Shown: positions 19,023-28,119, numbered from the stretch's first letter. The stretch: 64,000 nucleotides of DNA from Nocardioides donggukensis (GCF_014842875.1 NZ_JACYXZ010000001.1:1116001-1180000); one strand, 5' to 3'. The notes: generated from the sequence alone by a model not told the origin. Made by a program: numbers and translations.

Positions 19023-19280
19023 TCAGGCGTCGAGGTCCTGCTCGACCAGCTCGGCGATCCGGTCCACCGCCGCCTGGTCGTCGCCGGAGACCTCGACGAC
19101 GGCGCCCTTGCCGGCGCCCAGCGTCATGATCATCAACGCCGAGCCGGCGTCGACGCCCTCCTCTCCGGGGAGGCCGATCGTGACCTCGGCACCGAGCTCC
19201 TCGGCGGCGTCGGAGATGATCGCGGCGGGACGGGCGTGCAGGCCGACGGCGGAGCCGACGACGACGGACTTGGTGGGCAT
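19023..19280 (-). CDS. ptsH: HPr family phosphocarrier protein
   Basis: HPr passes phosphate from enzyme I to EIIA proteins in the sugar phosphotransferase system. The 85-residue protein has the active-site His in GSAVGLHARPAA (about residue 16) and the regulatory-site region SALMIMTLGAGKG. ATG 19280 follows the RBS GAAGGAGA. It lies 46 bases downstream of fruA on the same strand and so likely belongs to the fru operon rather than to ptsI, which is transcribed in the opposite direction. Confidence 0.95.
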   Translation of the reverse strand: MPTKSVVVGSAVGLHARPAAIISDAAEELGAEVTIGLPGEEGVDAGSALMIMTLGAGKGAVVEVSGDDQAAVDRIAELVEQDLDA

Positions 19281-19326
19281 GGGTTCTCCTTCGTGGGGTG
19301 ACTGGTGCCGGTGACGAACGACCGGA

Positions 19327-21429
19327 TCAGACGGTGACCAGGTCGGTGTCGGTGTTGCTCAGGGACTTCAGGCCGATGACAGCGGCCGCTGCCACGAGCA
19401 TGCCCGCGATCAGCGCGATGAGGAAGCCAATGATGTTGCCCACCGCGAACAGCACGAAGATGCCGCCGTGCGGGGCTCGCAGGGTCACGTCGAACGCCAT
19501 GGCCAGACCGCCCGTGACGGCGCTGCCGGCCATGATCGAGGGGATGACCCGCAGCGGGTCGGCCGCGGCGAACGGGATCGCGCCCTCGGTGATGAACGAG
19601 GCGCCCATCAGCCAGGCCGCCTTGCCGTTCTCGCGCTCCGGCACGGTGAACAGCCGCGGCCGGACGACCGTCGCCAGGGCGAGCGCCAGCGGCGGCACCA
19701 TCCCGGCCAGCATGACCGCGGCCATCACCTTCAGCTCGGGTGCGTCGGTGGCGGTGGCGGCGGCGCCGAGGCCGGCGGTGGCGAACGCGTAGGCGGTCTT
19801 GTTCAGCGGACCGCCCATGTCGAAGGCCATCATCAGCCCCAGGACGACACCGAGCAGGATGGCCAGCCCGGGACGGTCACCGAGGCTGGTGAGGCCGTCG
19901 GTCAGGGCCTGGGTGGCCTTGATGAGGGGCCGACCGAGGAGGACGACCATGACGAGTCCGCTCACCAGGGTCGCGCCGAGCGGGATCACCAGCACCGGCA
20001 TCAGGCCACGGGCCCAGTGCGGCACGGGGCGGGAGGCGATCCAGTGGGCGACCACACCGGCCAGCACACCGCCGATGATGCCGCCGATGAAGCCGGTTCC
20101 GAGTGTGTTGGCGATCGCACCCATGACGAAGCCGGGGGCGATGCCGGGACGGTCGGCGATCGCGTAGGCGATGTAACCGGCCAGTGCCGGGACCAGGAAG
20201 CCGAACGCCGCCCCGCCGAGGACGAACAGCAGGCCGCCGAGGTAGGCGAAGAACCCGCTTCCGAAGAGCGCGTGGTCGAGCTCGAGGGCGGCCGGGTCGG
20301 GCAGGTTGAACAGCGTGTTGTCGGTGGCGACCTCCGGGTGGTTGACGATCTCGTAGCCGCCGAAGAGGAAGCCGAGCGCGATCAGCAGGCCGCCGGCGGC
20401 GACGAACGGGATCATGTAGGACACGCCGGTCATCAGCACTCGGCGGATCCGGCCGCCCCAGGTCTCCTCGGCACCGTGCCCGTCGGCGCCGGCGGCGGAG
20501 GCGTCGCCCTCGACACGTGGTGCACCGGGGTCGCCCGCGTAGCGCAGCGCCTCGGCGATCATGGCGTCGCCGTCGTCGATCGGGCGCTTGACACCCGAGC
20601 TGACCACCGGCTTGCCGGCGAAGCGGCTGCGGTCCCGGACCCCCACGTCGACGGCGAAGATCACCGCCGACGCGGCCGCGATCACCTCGCGGGCCAGCGG
20701 GGTCGACCCGGCCGATCCCTGGGTCTCCACGTGGATGTCGACTCCGGCGCGTTCGGCAGCGGCCTCGAGGGCCTCGGCGGCCATGTAGGTGTGGGCGATG
20801 CCGGTCGGGCAGGCGGTGACCGCCACCAGGCTGGGGCGGGCGTCGGGGGCCGGTGCCGTGGCCGCGTGCGTCCCCGCGCCGGGCTGGGCGCCGGCGTGGG
20901 CGCCGGCCGTGGCCGGTGTCGGTTCCGTTGACGGGGCCGGTGTCGGGGCGGGCGTCGGGGCGGGGGCCGCGGCTCCCTGCGGGGAGACCACGGCGCTGAC
21001 GAGCTCGACGACCCGGTCGGCGCTCTCGGCACCGCGCAGGGCCTGGGTGAACTCCGACTTCACCAGAGCCCGAGCCAGCTTGGTCAGGACCTGCAGGTGG
21101 GTGGCGTCGCCCCCCGCGGGGGCGGCGATCAGGAAGGCCAGGTCGGCCGGGCCGTCCTTGGCGCCGAAGTCGACAGGAGGCGCGAGCCGGGCGAAGACCA
21201 GGGTGGGCTCCTGCACCGCCTCGGTCCGGCAGTGCGGGATCGCGATGCCCCCTGGGAGGCCGGTGGCGGAGGTGGACTCTCGGGCCAGGGCGTCGACGAC
21301 GAGCGTGTCCGCATCGGAGGTGCGCCCGGCGGTGGCGACGACGTCGGCGAGGGCCCGGATCACCTCCTCCTTCGTGGAACCGAGCTCCACGTCGAGGCGG
21401 ACTAGGTCCGCGGTGATCATCTCGGTCAT
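19327..21429 (-). CDS. fruA: PTS fructose transporter subunit EIIABC
   Basis: The protein imports fructose and phosphorylates it to fructose-1-phosphate. Its 700 residues run EIIA (about 1-150, GIAIPHCRTEAV with the phosphoryl His), an Ala/Pro/Thr linker at about 150-195, EIIB (VTACPTGIAHTYMAAEALE with the phospho-Cys), and a membrane EIIC (about 315-700) with MIPFVAAGGLLIALGFLFGG and FDMGGPLNKTAYAF. The ATG overlaps the fruK stop in an ATGA, fixing the start at 21429 even though the frame stays open much further upstream. It is part of fruR-fruK-fruA-ptsH. Confidence 0.97.
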   Translation of the reverse strand: MTEMITADLVRLDVELGSTKEEVIRALADVVATAGRTSDADTLVVDALARESTSATGLPGGIAIPHCRTEAVQEPTLVFARLAPPVDFGAKDGPADLAFLIAAPAGGDATHLQVLTKLARALVKSEFTQALRGAESADRVVELVSAVVSPQGAAAPAPTPAPTPAPSTEPTPATAGAHAGAQPGAGTHAATAPAPDARPSLVAVTACPTGIAHTYMAAEALEAAAERAGVDIHVETQGSAGSTPLAREVIAAASAVIFAVDVGVRDRSRFAGKPVVSSGVKRPIDDGDAMIAEALRYAGDPGAPRVEGDASAAGADGHGAEETWGGRIRRVLMTGVSYMIPFVAAGGLLIALGFLFGGYEIVNHPEVATDNTLFNLPDPAALELDHALFGSGFFAYLGGLLFVLGGAAFGFLVPALAGYIAYAIADRPGIAPGFVMGAIANTLGTGFIGGIIGGVLAGVVAHWIASRPVPHWARGLMPVLVIPLGATLVSGLVMVVLLGRPLIKATQALTDGLTSLGDRPGLAILLGVVLGLMMAFDMGGPLNKTAYAFATAGLGAAATATDAPELKVMAAVMLAGMVPPLALALATVVRPRLFTVPERENGKAAWLMGASFITEGAIPFAAADPLRVIPSIMAGSAVTGGLAMAFDVTLRAPHGGIFVLFAVGNIIGFLIALIAGMLVAAAAVIGLKSLSNTDTDLVTV

Positions 21430-22385
21430 GTGCTGGCTCCTGTGCTGAGTTGATGAACCGTGACGAGGTCGGGGCGGAGGTGCCCCGGCTCGGGAATCGT
21501 GGTGCCGGGCAGTGCGGCCGCGGCGCTGCCGTAGGCGACGGCGTACCGCAGCCGTCCGGCCGGGGGGAGGCCCTGGGACTCGCCCCACAGGTAGCCGAAC
21601 AGGCTGGAGTCGCCGGCACCGACGGTGCTCAGCACCGTGGTCGGCGGTGGGACCGCGTGCCAGGCGCCCTCGGCCGTGGCCAGCACGGCGCCCTCGGAGC
21701 CCAGGGTGGCCAGCACCGCCCCCACCCCGCGCCCGACCAGCTGGGTCGCGGCCCGCGCGGTCGCGGCCGGGTCCGCCTCGAGCTCGTCCGCGAGGTGACC
21801 GGTCAGGCTGGCCAGCTCCTCGGCGTTGGGCTTGAGCAGGTCGGGCGCGATCCCCGGCAGGGCGGCGGCCAGGGCCTTGAGCGGCTCCTCGCTGGTGTCG
21901 ACCGCCACCCGGGCGGTGGTGCCCCGCAGCGCCGAGACCAGCCGGGCGTACCAGTCGTCGGGCGCCCCGGGCGGCAGCGACCCGGCGAGGACCACCCAGT
22001 CGCCGGTCCCCGCCTCGTGGAGGAGCGCGGACTCCAGCCGGGCGAGCAGGTCGGCGTCGGCCACGTTGCCGGGGCTGTTGAGCTTGGTCGTGGTGCCGTC
22101 CGGCTCGGTGATCGTGAGGTTGACCCGCACGTGACCGTGCACCGGCTCGGGTCGGCAGGGCAGCCCGGCCGCGTGCAGGTCGTGCACGAAGGGGTCGTCG
22201 GGGTCGGCCGGGAAGACCGCGGTGGTGGGCAGCCCCGCGGACTGCGCGGCCCGCGAGATGTTGACGCCCTTGCCACCGGCCTGGGAGCTGAGCTCGCGGG
22301 TGCGCTGCACGGCACCGCGGTCCAAGGGGCCGTCCAGGGCGACGGTGGTGTCGATGCTCGGGTTGGGGGTCAGCGTGACGATCAT
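21426..22385 (-). CDS. fruK: 1-phosphofructokinase
   Basis: FruK converts fructose-1-phosphate to fructose-1,6-bisphosphate. The 319-residue PfkB-family protein has MIVTLTPNPSIDTTV at the N-terminus, GGKGVNISRAAQSAG, and the PfkB signature STVGAGDSSLFGYLWG with the catalytic Asp. Both ends overlap neighbours by four bases (ATGA with fruR upstream and fruA downstream), so translation of the three genes is coupled. Confidence 0.97.
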   Translation of the reverse strand: MIVTLTPNPSIDTTVALDGPLDRGAVQRTRELSSQAGGKGVNISRAAQSAGLPTTAVFPADPDDPFVHDLHAAGLPCRPEPVHGHVRVNLTITEPDGTTTKLNSPGNVADADLLARLESALLHEAGTGDWVVLAGSLPPGAPDDWYARLVSALRGTTARVAVDTSEEPLKALAAALPGIAPDLLKPNAEELASLTGHLADELEADPAATARAATQLVGRGVGAVLATLGSEGAVLATAEGAWHAVPPPTTVLSTVGAGDSSLFGYLWGESQGLPPAGRLRYAVAYGSAAAALPGTTIPEPGHLRPDLVTVHQLSTGAST

Positions 22386-23149
22386 GCGACCACGACCTCC
22401 ACTCCGGCCTCGTCCAGGACCCGTCGGTCCTCGTCGCGGATCCCGGGGTCGGTGACCACCACGTCCACGTCGGAGAGCCGGGCGAAGCTGACCGTGCGCT
22501 CGGCGCCGAACTTGCTCGCGTCGGTGAGCACGACCACCCGTCGGGCGGCCGCGATGAGCGCCCGCTTGACGGCTGCCTCGGCCGGGTCGGGGGTCGAGAA
22601 GCCGTGGTCGGCGGTGATGCCGTTGGTGCCCACGAACGCGAGGTCCACCCGGAGCCGGCCGAGCGCGGCCACGGTGTCCTCGCCGACGGCGGCCTGGGTG
22701 GTGGAGCGGACCCGGCCGGGGAGCAGGTGCAGCTCCACGTTGGCCTGTCCGGCCAGCCGGCTGGCGACCGGCACGGCATGGGTGAGCACGGTGATCCGTC
22801 GGTCGCGGGGGAGCAGGCCGGCCAGGCGGTGCGTCGTGCTGCCGGCGTCGAGGAGCATCGTCGCGTCCCCGGGCGGCACCAGGGCGACCGCGGTCCGCGC
22901 GATCCGGTCCTTCTCCTTGGTGTGGGCCAGGTCCCGCTCGGCCAGCGCCGCCTCGGTCACCGGCAGCGAGTCCGCGGGCACCGCGCCCCCGTGCACCCGG
23001 CGCAGGAGGCCCGCCCGCTCGAGCACCGTCAGGTCACGGCGCACCGTCTCGGTGGTCACCTCGTAGGCTTCGGCGAGATCGGCCACCGACACCCGGCCGA
23101 TCCGGCCCACGTGGTGGGCCATCGCCTCTTGCCGCTCCTCGGCGTACAT
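22382..23149 (-). CDS. fruR: DeoR family transcriptional regulator of the fru operon
   Basis: This 255-residue protein has an N-terminal DeoR winged helix-turn-helix (RISVADLAEAYEVTTETVRR, then LTVLERAGLLRRVHGGA) and a C-terminal sugar-phosphate isomerase-like effector domain. By context it regulates fru genes in response to a phosphorylated fructose derivative, as FruR does in other actinobacteria. It is the first gene of its operon and is divergent from ptsI, so the shared 90-bp intergenic region is where it should bind. The start is ATG 23149. Confidence 0.92.
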   Translation of the reverse strand: MYAEERQEAMAHHVGRIGRVSVADLAEAYEVTTETVRRDLTVLERAGLLRRVHGGAVPADSLPVTEAALAERDLAHTKEKDRIARTAVALVPPGDATMLLDAGSTTHRLAGLLPRDRRITVLTHAVPVASRLAGQANVELHLLPGRVRSTTQAAVGEDTVAALGRLRVDLAFVGTNGITADHGFSTPDPAEAAVKRALIAAARRVVVLTDASKFGAERTVSFARLSDVDVVVTDPGIRDEDRRVLDEAGVEVVVA

Positions 23150-23184
23150 CCGACCTCCTCGTTCCGATTTTCTGTGCTTATGTT

Positions 23185-23213
23185 GTTTTACGCCCGAATG
23201 TGTTGACTGTCAA
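23185..23213 (-). promoter_or_regulatory. Sigma-70-type promoter of the fruR-fruK-fruA-ptsH operon
   Basis: On the minus strand TTGACA (23213-23208) is followed by exactly 17 bases and TAAAAC (23190-23185), an unusually consensus-like promoter for this genome. Its plus-strand half-sites TGTTGTTTTA and TGTTGACTGT form an imperfect repeat and are candidate FruR sites covering both divergent promoters. Confidence 0.65.
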
Positions 23214-23239
23214 GCATCTCCCGGTGCACAGTTGTGACC

Positions 23240-24943
23240 ATGACCACTTCCGAGCAGGCCAGCACCGTTCTCCAGGGCACCCCGGTCGTTCCCGGCCTCG
23301 CCTGTGCCCCCGCACTCCTCGTCCGCGGCGAGATCTCCCCCGAGGCGCTGGCTCGCTTCGGCACGGGTGACTTCGACGACGCCGAGGCCGCCCTCGCGGC
23401 GTACGACGACGCCGTCACCGCCGTCGCGGACGGGTTTGCCCGCCGTGCCGAGCGGGCCTCCGGTGCCGCGGCCGAGGTGCTGACCGCCAGCGCCGGCCTG
23501 GCCCGGGACAAGGGCCTGCGCGGTGCGGTCCGGACCCGACTCCGCGCGGGCGATCCGCTGCTCGGGGCGCTGGACGGCGCGGTCGAGCAGTTCTCCGGGG
23601 TGTTCACCCAGATGGGCGGGCTCATGGCCGAGCGGGTCACCGACCTCGAGGACATCGGGCGTCGCCTGACCGCCCGACTGGTCGGCGAGCCGGAGCCCGG
23701 CGTGCCGGTGCCCGAGGTGCCCTCGGTCCTGGTCGCCGCCGACCTGGCGCCCGCGGACACCGCCGGCCTCGACCCCCAGCGCGTCGTCGCGCTGGTCACC
23801 GAGCGCGGCGGCGCGACCAGCCACACCGCGATCATCGCCCGGCAGTTCGGGATCCCCTGCGTGGTCGGGGTCGGAGGCGCGCTCGAGGTCGCCGCCGGCG
23901 CGCTGCTCCTGGTGGACGGCTCCACCGGGACGATCGAGGTCGACCCCGACCCCGAGCAGGCCCAGGCTCGGGTCGAGCGGGACCTCGCCGACCGGGCCGT
24001 CGTCGGCGCCTGGTCCGGCCCTGCCGCCACGGCGGACGGCGTGCCGGTCAAGCTGCTCGCGAACGTCGCCGACGGCTCCTCGGCACGCGACGCGGCGGGC
24101 GCCCCCGTCGACGGGGTGGGCCTCTTCCGCACCGAGCTCTGCTTCCTCGACCGCTCCGAGGAGCCCACGGTGGACGAGCAGGCGGCGGTGTACGCCGAGG
24201 TGCTCAACGCCTTCTCCGGGCGCGGACCGGTCGTGGTCCGGACCCTCGACGCGGGCTCGGACAAGCCGATCGCGTTCGCCACCCACGAGGGCGAGGAGAA
24301 CCCCGCCCTCGGCGTCCGCGGGCTGCGGCTCTCCTTCGACAACCCCGGGCTGCTGGACCGTCAGGTCGCGGCGATCGCGCAGGCCGCGGAGGAGACCGGC
24401 ACCGAGACCTGGATCATGGCCCCCATGGTGGCCACCGTGGCCGAGGCCGAGGACTTCGCCGGCCGGGTGCGTGCGCACGGCCTGCGGGCCGGGATCATGA
24501 TCGAGATCCCGAGCGCCGCGCTGATCGCCGACCGGATGCTCGAGGTGGTCGACTTCCTCTCGCTGGGCACCAACGACCTGACGCAGTACACGATGGCGGC
24601 GGACCGGATGGCCACCGACCTGACCCACCTCACCGACGCCTGGCAGCCGGCCGTGCTCCAGCTGGTGTCGCAGACGGCCGCCGCGGGCCAGGCGGCGGGC
24701 AAGCCCGTCGGCGTCTGCGGTGAGTCCGCGGCCGACCCGATGCTGGCCTGCGCCATGGTCGGCATGGGGGTGACGTCGCTCTCGATGGCCGGGGCTGCGG
24801 TTCGCCCGGTCGGGGTGGCCCTCGGCGGGGTGAGCCTGGAGACCTGCCGCGAGGCGGCCCGGGCGGCCTTGGACTCGCGGGACCCGATGGCCGCCCGCAC
24901 CGCCGTGCGCGAGGTGCTGGACCGCGGTCGCGACGCCGGCTGA
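23240..24943 (+). CDS. ptsI: Phosphoenolpyruvate-protein phosphotransferase (enzyme I)
   Basis: Enzyme I takes phosphate from PEP and gives it to HPr. The 567-residue protein has GGATSHTAIIARQFGIP with the phospho-His, FRTELCFLDR, RTLDAGSDKP, FLSLGTNDLTQYTMAADR, and the C-terminal GVCGESAADPM. Length and order match the family. ATG 23240 is used; GTG 23234, two codons earlier, is equally possible. It is divergent from fruR, which places general PTS control with the fructose operon. Confidence 0.96.
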   Translation: MTTSEQASTVLQGTPVVPGLACAPALLVRGEISPEALARFGTGDFDDAEAALAAYDDAVTAVADGFARRAERASGAAAEVLTASAGLARDKGLRGAVRTRLRAGDPLLGALDGAVEQFSGVFTQMGGLMAERVTDLEDIGRRLTARLVGEPEPGVPVPEVPSVLVAADLAPADTAGLDPQRVVALVTERGGATSHTAIIARQFGIPCVVGVGGALEVAAGALLLVDGSTGTIEVDPDPEQAQARVERDLADRAVVGAWSGPAATADGVPVKLLANVADGSSARDAAGAPVDGVGLFRTELCFLDRSEEPTVDEQAAVYAEVLNAFSGRGPVVVRTLDAGSDKPIAFATHEGEENPALGVRGLRLSFDNPGLLDRQVAAIAQAAEETGTETWIMAPMVATVAEAEDFAGRVRAHGLRAGIMIEIPSAALIADRMLEVVDFLSLGTNDLTQYTMAADRMATDLTHLTDAWQPAVLQLVSQTAAAGQAAGKPVGVCGESAADPMLACAMVGMGVTSLSMAGAAVRPVGVALGGVSLETCREAARAALDSRDPMAARTAVREVLDRGRDAG

Positions 24944-24964
24944 CCGCCGGCGCTGCGGGCCGGG

Positions 24965-27238
24965 TCAGGAGACGGTGACCGGCACCCCGTTCAGGGCGGC
25001 GTTGCCGCTGGCGGCGTCCAGCAGCTGGGGATCGGTCAGGTCGTTGACGGAGACACCCTCGACCCGGCTCGCCCGGGTCAGCCGGACGCCGTCGCGCTGG
25101 TGCCCGTAGCCGTGCGGGAGGCTCACCACGCCGCGCATGACGTCCTCGGTGGCCTGCACCTCGACCCGCACCTGGCCGACCCGGCTGGCCACGGTGACGG
25201 TGCCGCCGTCGTCGAGCCCGCGCTGGGCGAGGTCGTCTGGGTGCATGAACAGGTGGTGCCGCGCCCGGCCGCGCGTGAGCCGCTCGGTGTTGTGCAGCCA
25301 GGAGTTGCAGTCGCGCTGGTGACGGCGCCCGATGAGCAGGAGCTGCCCGGGCTCCGGCGGCGGCGCCGCGGCCAGCCGGTCGAGGTCGGCCAGGACCAGC
25401 GCCGGAGCGAGGTCGATCCGCCCGTCGCCGGTCTGCAGCCGCCCGGGCATCAGACCCGCCCGCAGCGGGCCGAGGTCGACGCCCTGCGGCTGCCGGCGCA
25501 GCTGACGCAGGGACGGTCCGGACCGCCCGGCCCTCAAGAGGGCGCCGATCAGCACGGTCGGTGGGGTGCCGAGCCGCAGCCGTGAGACCAGGGCCTTCTT
25601 CCACGGCCGGCGCCGACTCACCCGCGCCGCCGTCCGGCTGGCGATCTCGCGGTAGATCTCCCAGTCGTGCAGCTGGTCGGCCGGCTTGGCGAAGACCGCG
25701 GGGGTGAACCGCGCGGTGTTGCGCACCGCGAGCGCCTGGAAGACCAGGTCGTAGTGGTCCCGCTCCAGCGCCGTGGCCGGCGGCAGGACGACGTCCGCGT
25801 GCCGGGTGGTCTCGTTGAGGTAGATGTCGACGGCCGCGTAGAAGTCCAGGCCCTCCAGGGTCCGGGCCAGCCCGGCCCCGTCCGGGGTGGACAGGACGGG
25901 GTTGCCGGCCAGGGTGAGCAGGGTCCGGACCTGCCCCTCGCCCGGGGTCTCCATCTCCTCGCGCATCACTGACGCGGGCAGCTCGCCGGCGAACTCCGGC
26001 AGCCCGCGGACCCGGCTGCGCCACAGGTCGTGGTGCCCCCGGCCGACCAGGCCGCGGCCGACGATGTCGATCGCCGGGCTGGTGAACATCGCACCCCCGA
26101 CCCGGTCGAGGTTGCCCGAGAGGATGTTGAGCAGCTGCACCGCCCACTGGCAGACGGTGCCGAACTCCTGGGTGGAGACGCCGAGCCGGCCGTAGGCCAC
26201 GGCGCCGTCGGCGGCGGCGTACTCCCGGGCGATCCGCTCGATGTCCGCGGCCGGGATGCCGCTCATCGCCTCGGCCCGCTCGGTGGTGAACGGTGCCACC
26301 GCCGAGCGCACCGTCTCCAGCCCGTCGACGTAGGCCGGCACGGCGGTCAGGCCCTCCGCGAGCAGCAGGCGCACCATGGCCAGCAGGACGAACGCGTCCG
26401 AGCCGGGGCGCACGAAGTGGTGCTCGTCGGCGACCCGTGCGGTCTCGGTGCGCCGCGGGTCGAGGACCGTCATCCGGCCGCCGCGCGCCTTCAGCTCACG
26501 CAGCCGGCCCGGGAAGTCGGGGACCGTCATCAGCGATCCGTTCGAGGCCATCGGGTTGCCGCCGACCACCAGGAAGTACGACGTCCGGTCCAGGTCCGGG
26601 ATCGGGATCAGCAGCTGGTGTCCGTAGAGCAGGTGGGCGACCAGCTGGTGCGGCAGCTGGTCGACGCTCGTGGCGCTCCAGATGTTGCGGGTGCGCAGGG
26701 TGGAGACCATCGCGGTGCCGTGCGTCATCGAGCCGAGGCTGTGCACGTTGGGGTTGCCGAGGTAGACCCCGACGCTGTTCCCGCCGTGCTCGTCGATGCT
26801 GGCCGCGACCCGGTCGGCGACCAGGTCCAGGGCCTCGTCCCAGCCGATCTCCTGCCACTGCGGCTCGCCGTCCTCGCCGACCACCCGGCGCACCGGGGCC
26901 CGGAGCCGGTCGGGGTCGGTGTGCAGGTCGGCGATCGCCACCCCCTTGGGGCAGATGTGGCCCCGGGACAGCGGGTCGTCGGGGTTGCCCCGCACCCCGG
27001 TCACCTCGCCGTCCTCGATCGTCAGCCGCAGGCCGCAGATCGCCTCGCAGAGGTTGCACACGCCCAGGCGGGTGCCGGTGAACCCGGGCGGGACCGGTCC
27101 GCCGGAGGCGAGGTCGCCCACGCGGGAGCCCAGCTGTGAGCCCAGTCGCGAGCCCAGTCGTGAGCCCAGTCGTGCGCCGAGGGCGGTGACCCGGGCGGCA
27201 CGGTCGGCGATCGTGGGGAGCGGCGCGGGGGTCCTCAT
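24965..27238 (-). CDS. Molybdopterin-dependent oxidoreductase with N-terminal [4Fe-4S] site
   Basis: The 757-residue protein belongs to the DMSO reductase / formate dehydrogenase superfamily. CNLCEAICGL with a later HICPKG forms the usual four-Cys [4Fe-4S] site, followed by molybdopterin-binding regions (SYFLVVGGNPMASNGS, VLDPRRTETARVADEHH, LTLAGNPVLSTPD) and a C-terminal guanine-dinucleotide-binding domain. At the place of the molybdenum ligand I see SATSVDQLP rather than Cys or Sec. There is no clear Tat signal, so it is probably cytoplasmic. The N-terminus holds four LGSR-type repeats before the cluster motif. Start ATG 27238. The substrate is unknown; no electron-transfer subunit is adjacent. 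Confidence 0.88.
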   Translation of the reverse strand: MRTPAPLPTIADRAARVTALGARLGSRLGSRLGSQLGSRVGDLASGGPVPPGFTGTRLGVCNLCEAICGLRLTIEDGEVTGVRGNPDDPLSRGHICPKGVAIADLHTDPDRLRAPVRRVVGEDGEPQWQEIGWDEALDLVADRVAASIDEHGGNSVGVYLGNPNVHSLGSMTHGTAMVSTLRTRNIWSATSVDQLPHQLVAHLLYGHQLLIPIPDLDRTSYFLVVGGNPMASNGSLMTVPDFPGRLRELKARGGRMTVLDPRRTETARVADEHHFVRPGSDAFVLLAMVRLLLAEGLTAVPAYVDGLETVRSAVAPFTTERAEAMSGIPAADIERIAREYAAADGAVAYGRLGVSTQEFGTVCQWAVQLLNILSGNLDRVGGAMFTSPAIDIVGRGLVGRGHHDLWRSRVRGLPEFAGELPASVMREEMETPGEGQVRTLLTLAGNPVLSTPDGAGLARTLEGLDFYAAVDIYLNETTRHADVVLPPATALERDHYDLVFQALAVRNTARFTPAVFAKPADQLHDWEIYREIASRTAARVSRRRPWKKALVSRLRLGTPPTVLIGALLRAGRSGPSLRQLRRQPQGVDLGPLRAGLMPGRLQTGDGRIDLAPALVLADLDRLAAAPPPEPGQLLLIGRRHQRDCNSWLHNTERLTRGRARHHLFMHPDDLAQRGLDDGGTVTVASRVGQVRVEVQATEDVMRGVVSLPHGYGHQRDGVRLTRASRVEGVSVNDLTDPQLLDAASGNAALNGVPVTVS
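27124..27178 (-). repeat. 12-bp tandem repeat inside the oxidoreductase gene
   Basis: About four copies of a 12-base unit (plus-strand GAGCCCAGTCGT with small changes) encode successive LGSR/LGSQ units at about residues 21-37. The repeat is in frame and likely arose by slippage; the encoded segment is outside the conserved enzyme. Confidence 0.75.
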
Positions 27239-27354
27239 GCCCGCATCATGCCCGCAGTCGCGGCGAGGCGGGAGACGGGTGGCCGGATCCGGGGTTACGG
27301 TCGGGGTCCGATCGCCCGCGCCACGCGGGCGAGCCTGCAGAAGGGAACACACGC

Positions 27355-27612
27355 ATGGGATACGGACTCGGGGTCTTCCTCATGGCCCTCGGCCTGATCC
27401 TGGCCTTCGCCGTCTCCGACGTGATCGAGGGCGTCGACCTCACGATGGTGGGCTACATCCTCGTGCTGGCCGGCATCCTGATCGTCGCGCTGACGGCGTT
27501 CCAGGCGAACCGGGGCCGCAGCGCCAGCAACGTCACCCGGACCACCCACGCGGACGGCCGGCAGACGGTCACCGAGCAGCGCAACGAGTCGGACCCGCCG
27601 CCGGCGGTGTGA
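27355..27612 (+). CDS. DUF6458 family small membrane protein
   Basis: The 85-residue protein begins MGYGLGVFLMALGLILAFAV and has a second hydrophobic helix VGYILVLAGILIVALTAF, then a polar tail with RTTHADGRQTVTEQRN. This two-helix pattern fits the DUF6458 family, common in actinobacteria; no function is known. It starts at ATG 27355 behind AAGGGAA and is followed at once by a strong hairpin. Confidence 0.8.
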   Translation: MGYGLGVFLMALGLILAFAVSDVIEGVDLTMVGYILVLAGILIVALTAFQANRGRSASNVTRTTHADGRQTVTEQRNESDPPPAV

Positions 27613-27620
27613 GCACCGGG

Positions 27621-27668
27621 ACCGGCCGGGCCCCCTCGCGTCTCGATTCGCGGGGGAGCCCGGCCGGT
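27621..27668. terminator. Terminator hairpin after the DUF6458 gene
   Basis: ACCGGCCGGGC (27621-27631) pairs perfectly with GCCCGGCCGGT (27658-27668); the inner CCCTCGCG / CGCGGGGG part pairs further around a tctcgatt loop. It separates DUF6458 from the rpsO promoter. Confidence 0.65.
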
Positions 27669-27671
27669 TGG

Positions 27672-27677
27672 TAGTCT
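27672..27677 (+). promoter_or_regulatory. -10 box TAGTCT for rpsO
   Basis: TAGTCT directly follows the upstream terminator and would give a leader of about 120 bases before rpsO, long enough for S15 autogenous control as known in other bacteria. Confidence 0.4.
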
Positions 27678-27806
27678 CCTACGGTTGTCCGCGTGCGGAC
27701 AGCACTCACAGCACCACCCTGCCGTGCAACGGCCGCGGATCCAGAGTGCCCGGGTGAACAGGCCCCGGCGCGCCGCGCAACGGACAAGAACCGGAAGGAG
27801 CCCCGC

Positions 27807-28082
27807 ATGTCGATCGGTACCGACGCGGAGACCAAGAAGAAGATCATCGCTGAGTACGGCGCATCCGAGGGTGACACCGGCTCGCCCGAGGTGCAGATCG
27901 CGCTGCTGAGCCACCGCATCAGCCACCTCACCGAACACCTCAAGGCGCACAAGCACGACCACCACAGCCGTCGTGGCCTGCTGCTGCTCGTCGGCCAGCG
28001 CCGCCGCCTGCTGAACTACCTGCAGAAGACCGAGATCGCGCGCTACCGCTCGATCGTGGAGCGGCTCGGCCTGCGTCGATGA
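27807..28082 (+). CDS. rpsO: 30S ribosomal protein S15
   Basis: S15 binds 16S rRNA early in assembly. The 91-residue protein shows [40 protein letters not shown] and [20 protein letters not shown], all family signatures. ATG 27807 follows GGAAGGAG. It precedes pnp, the usual arrangement, with a terminator in between. Confidence 0.98.
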   Translation: MSIGTDAETKKKIIAEYGASEGDTGSPEVQIALLSHRISHLTEHLKAHKHDHHSRRGLLLLVGQRRRLLNYLQKTEIARYRSIVERLGLRR

Positions 28083-28088
28083 CGTGAT

Positions 28089-28119
28089 GGAGCGGTCACC
28101 CCGTCGGGGTGGCCGCTCC
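28089..28119 (+). terminator. rpsO terminator
   Basis: GGAGCGGTCACCCC (28089-28102), loop GTC, and GGGGTGGCCGCTCC (28106-28119) form a 14-bp stem (one U-G pair) six bases after the rpsO stop. Confidence 0.85.

Noticed and set aside
21430-22779. An N-terminal extension of FruA across fruK
   Set aside because: The ATGA overlap and the EIIA domain both fix the start at 21429; the upstream part is fruK read in another frame.
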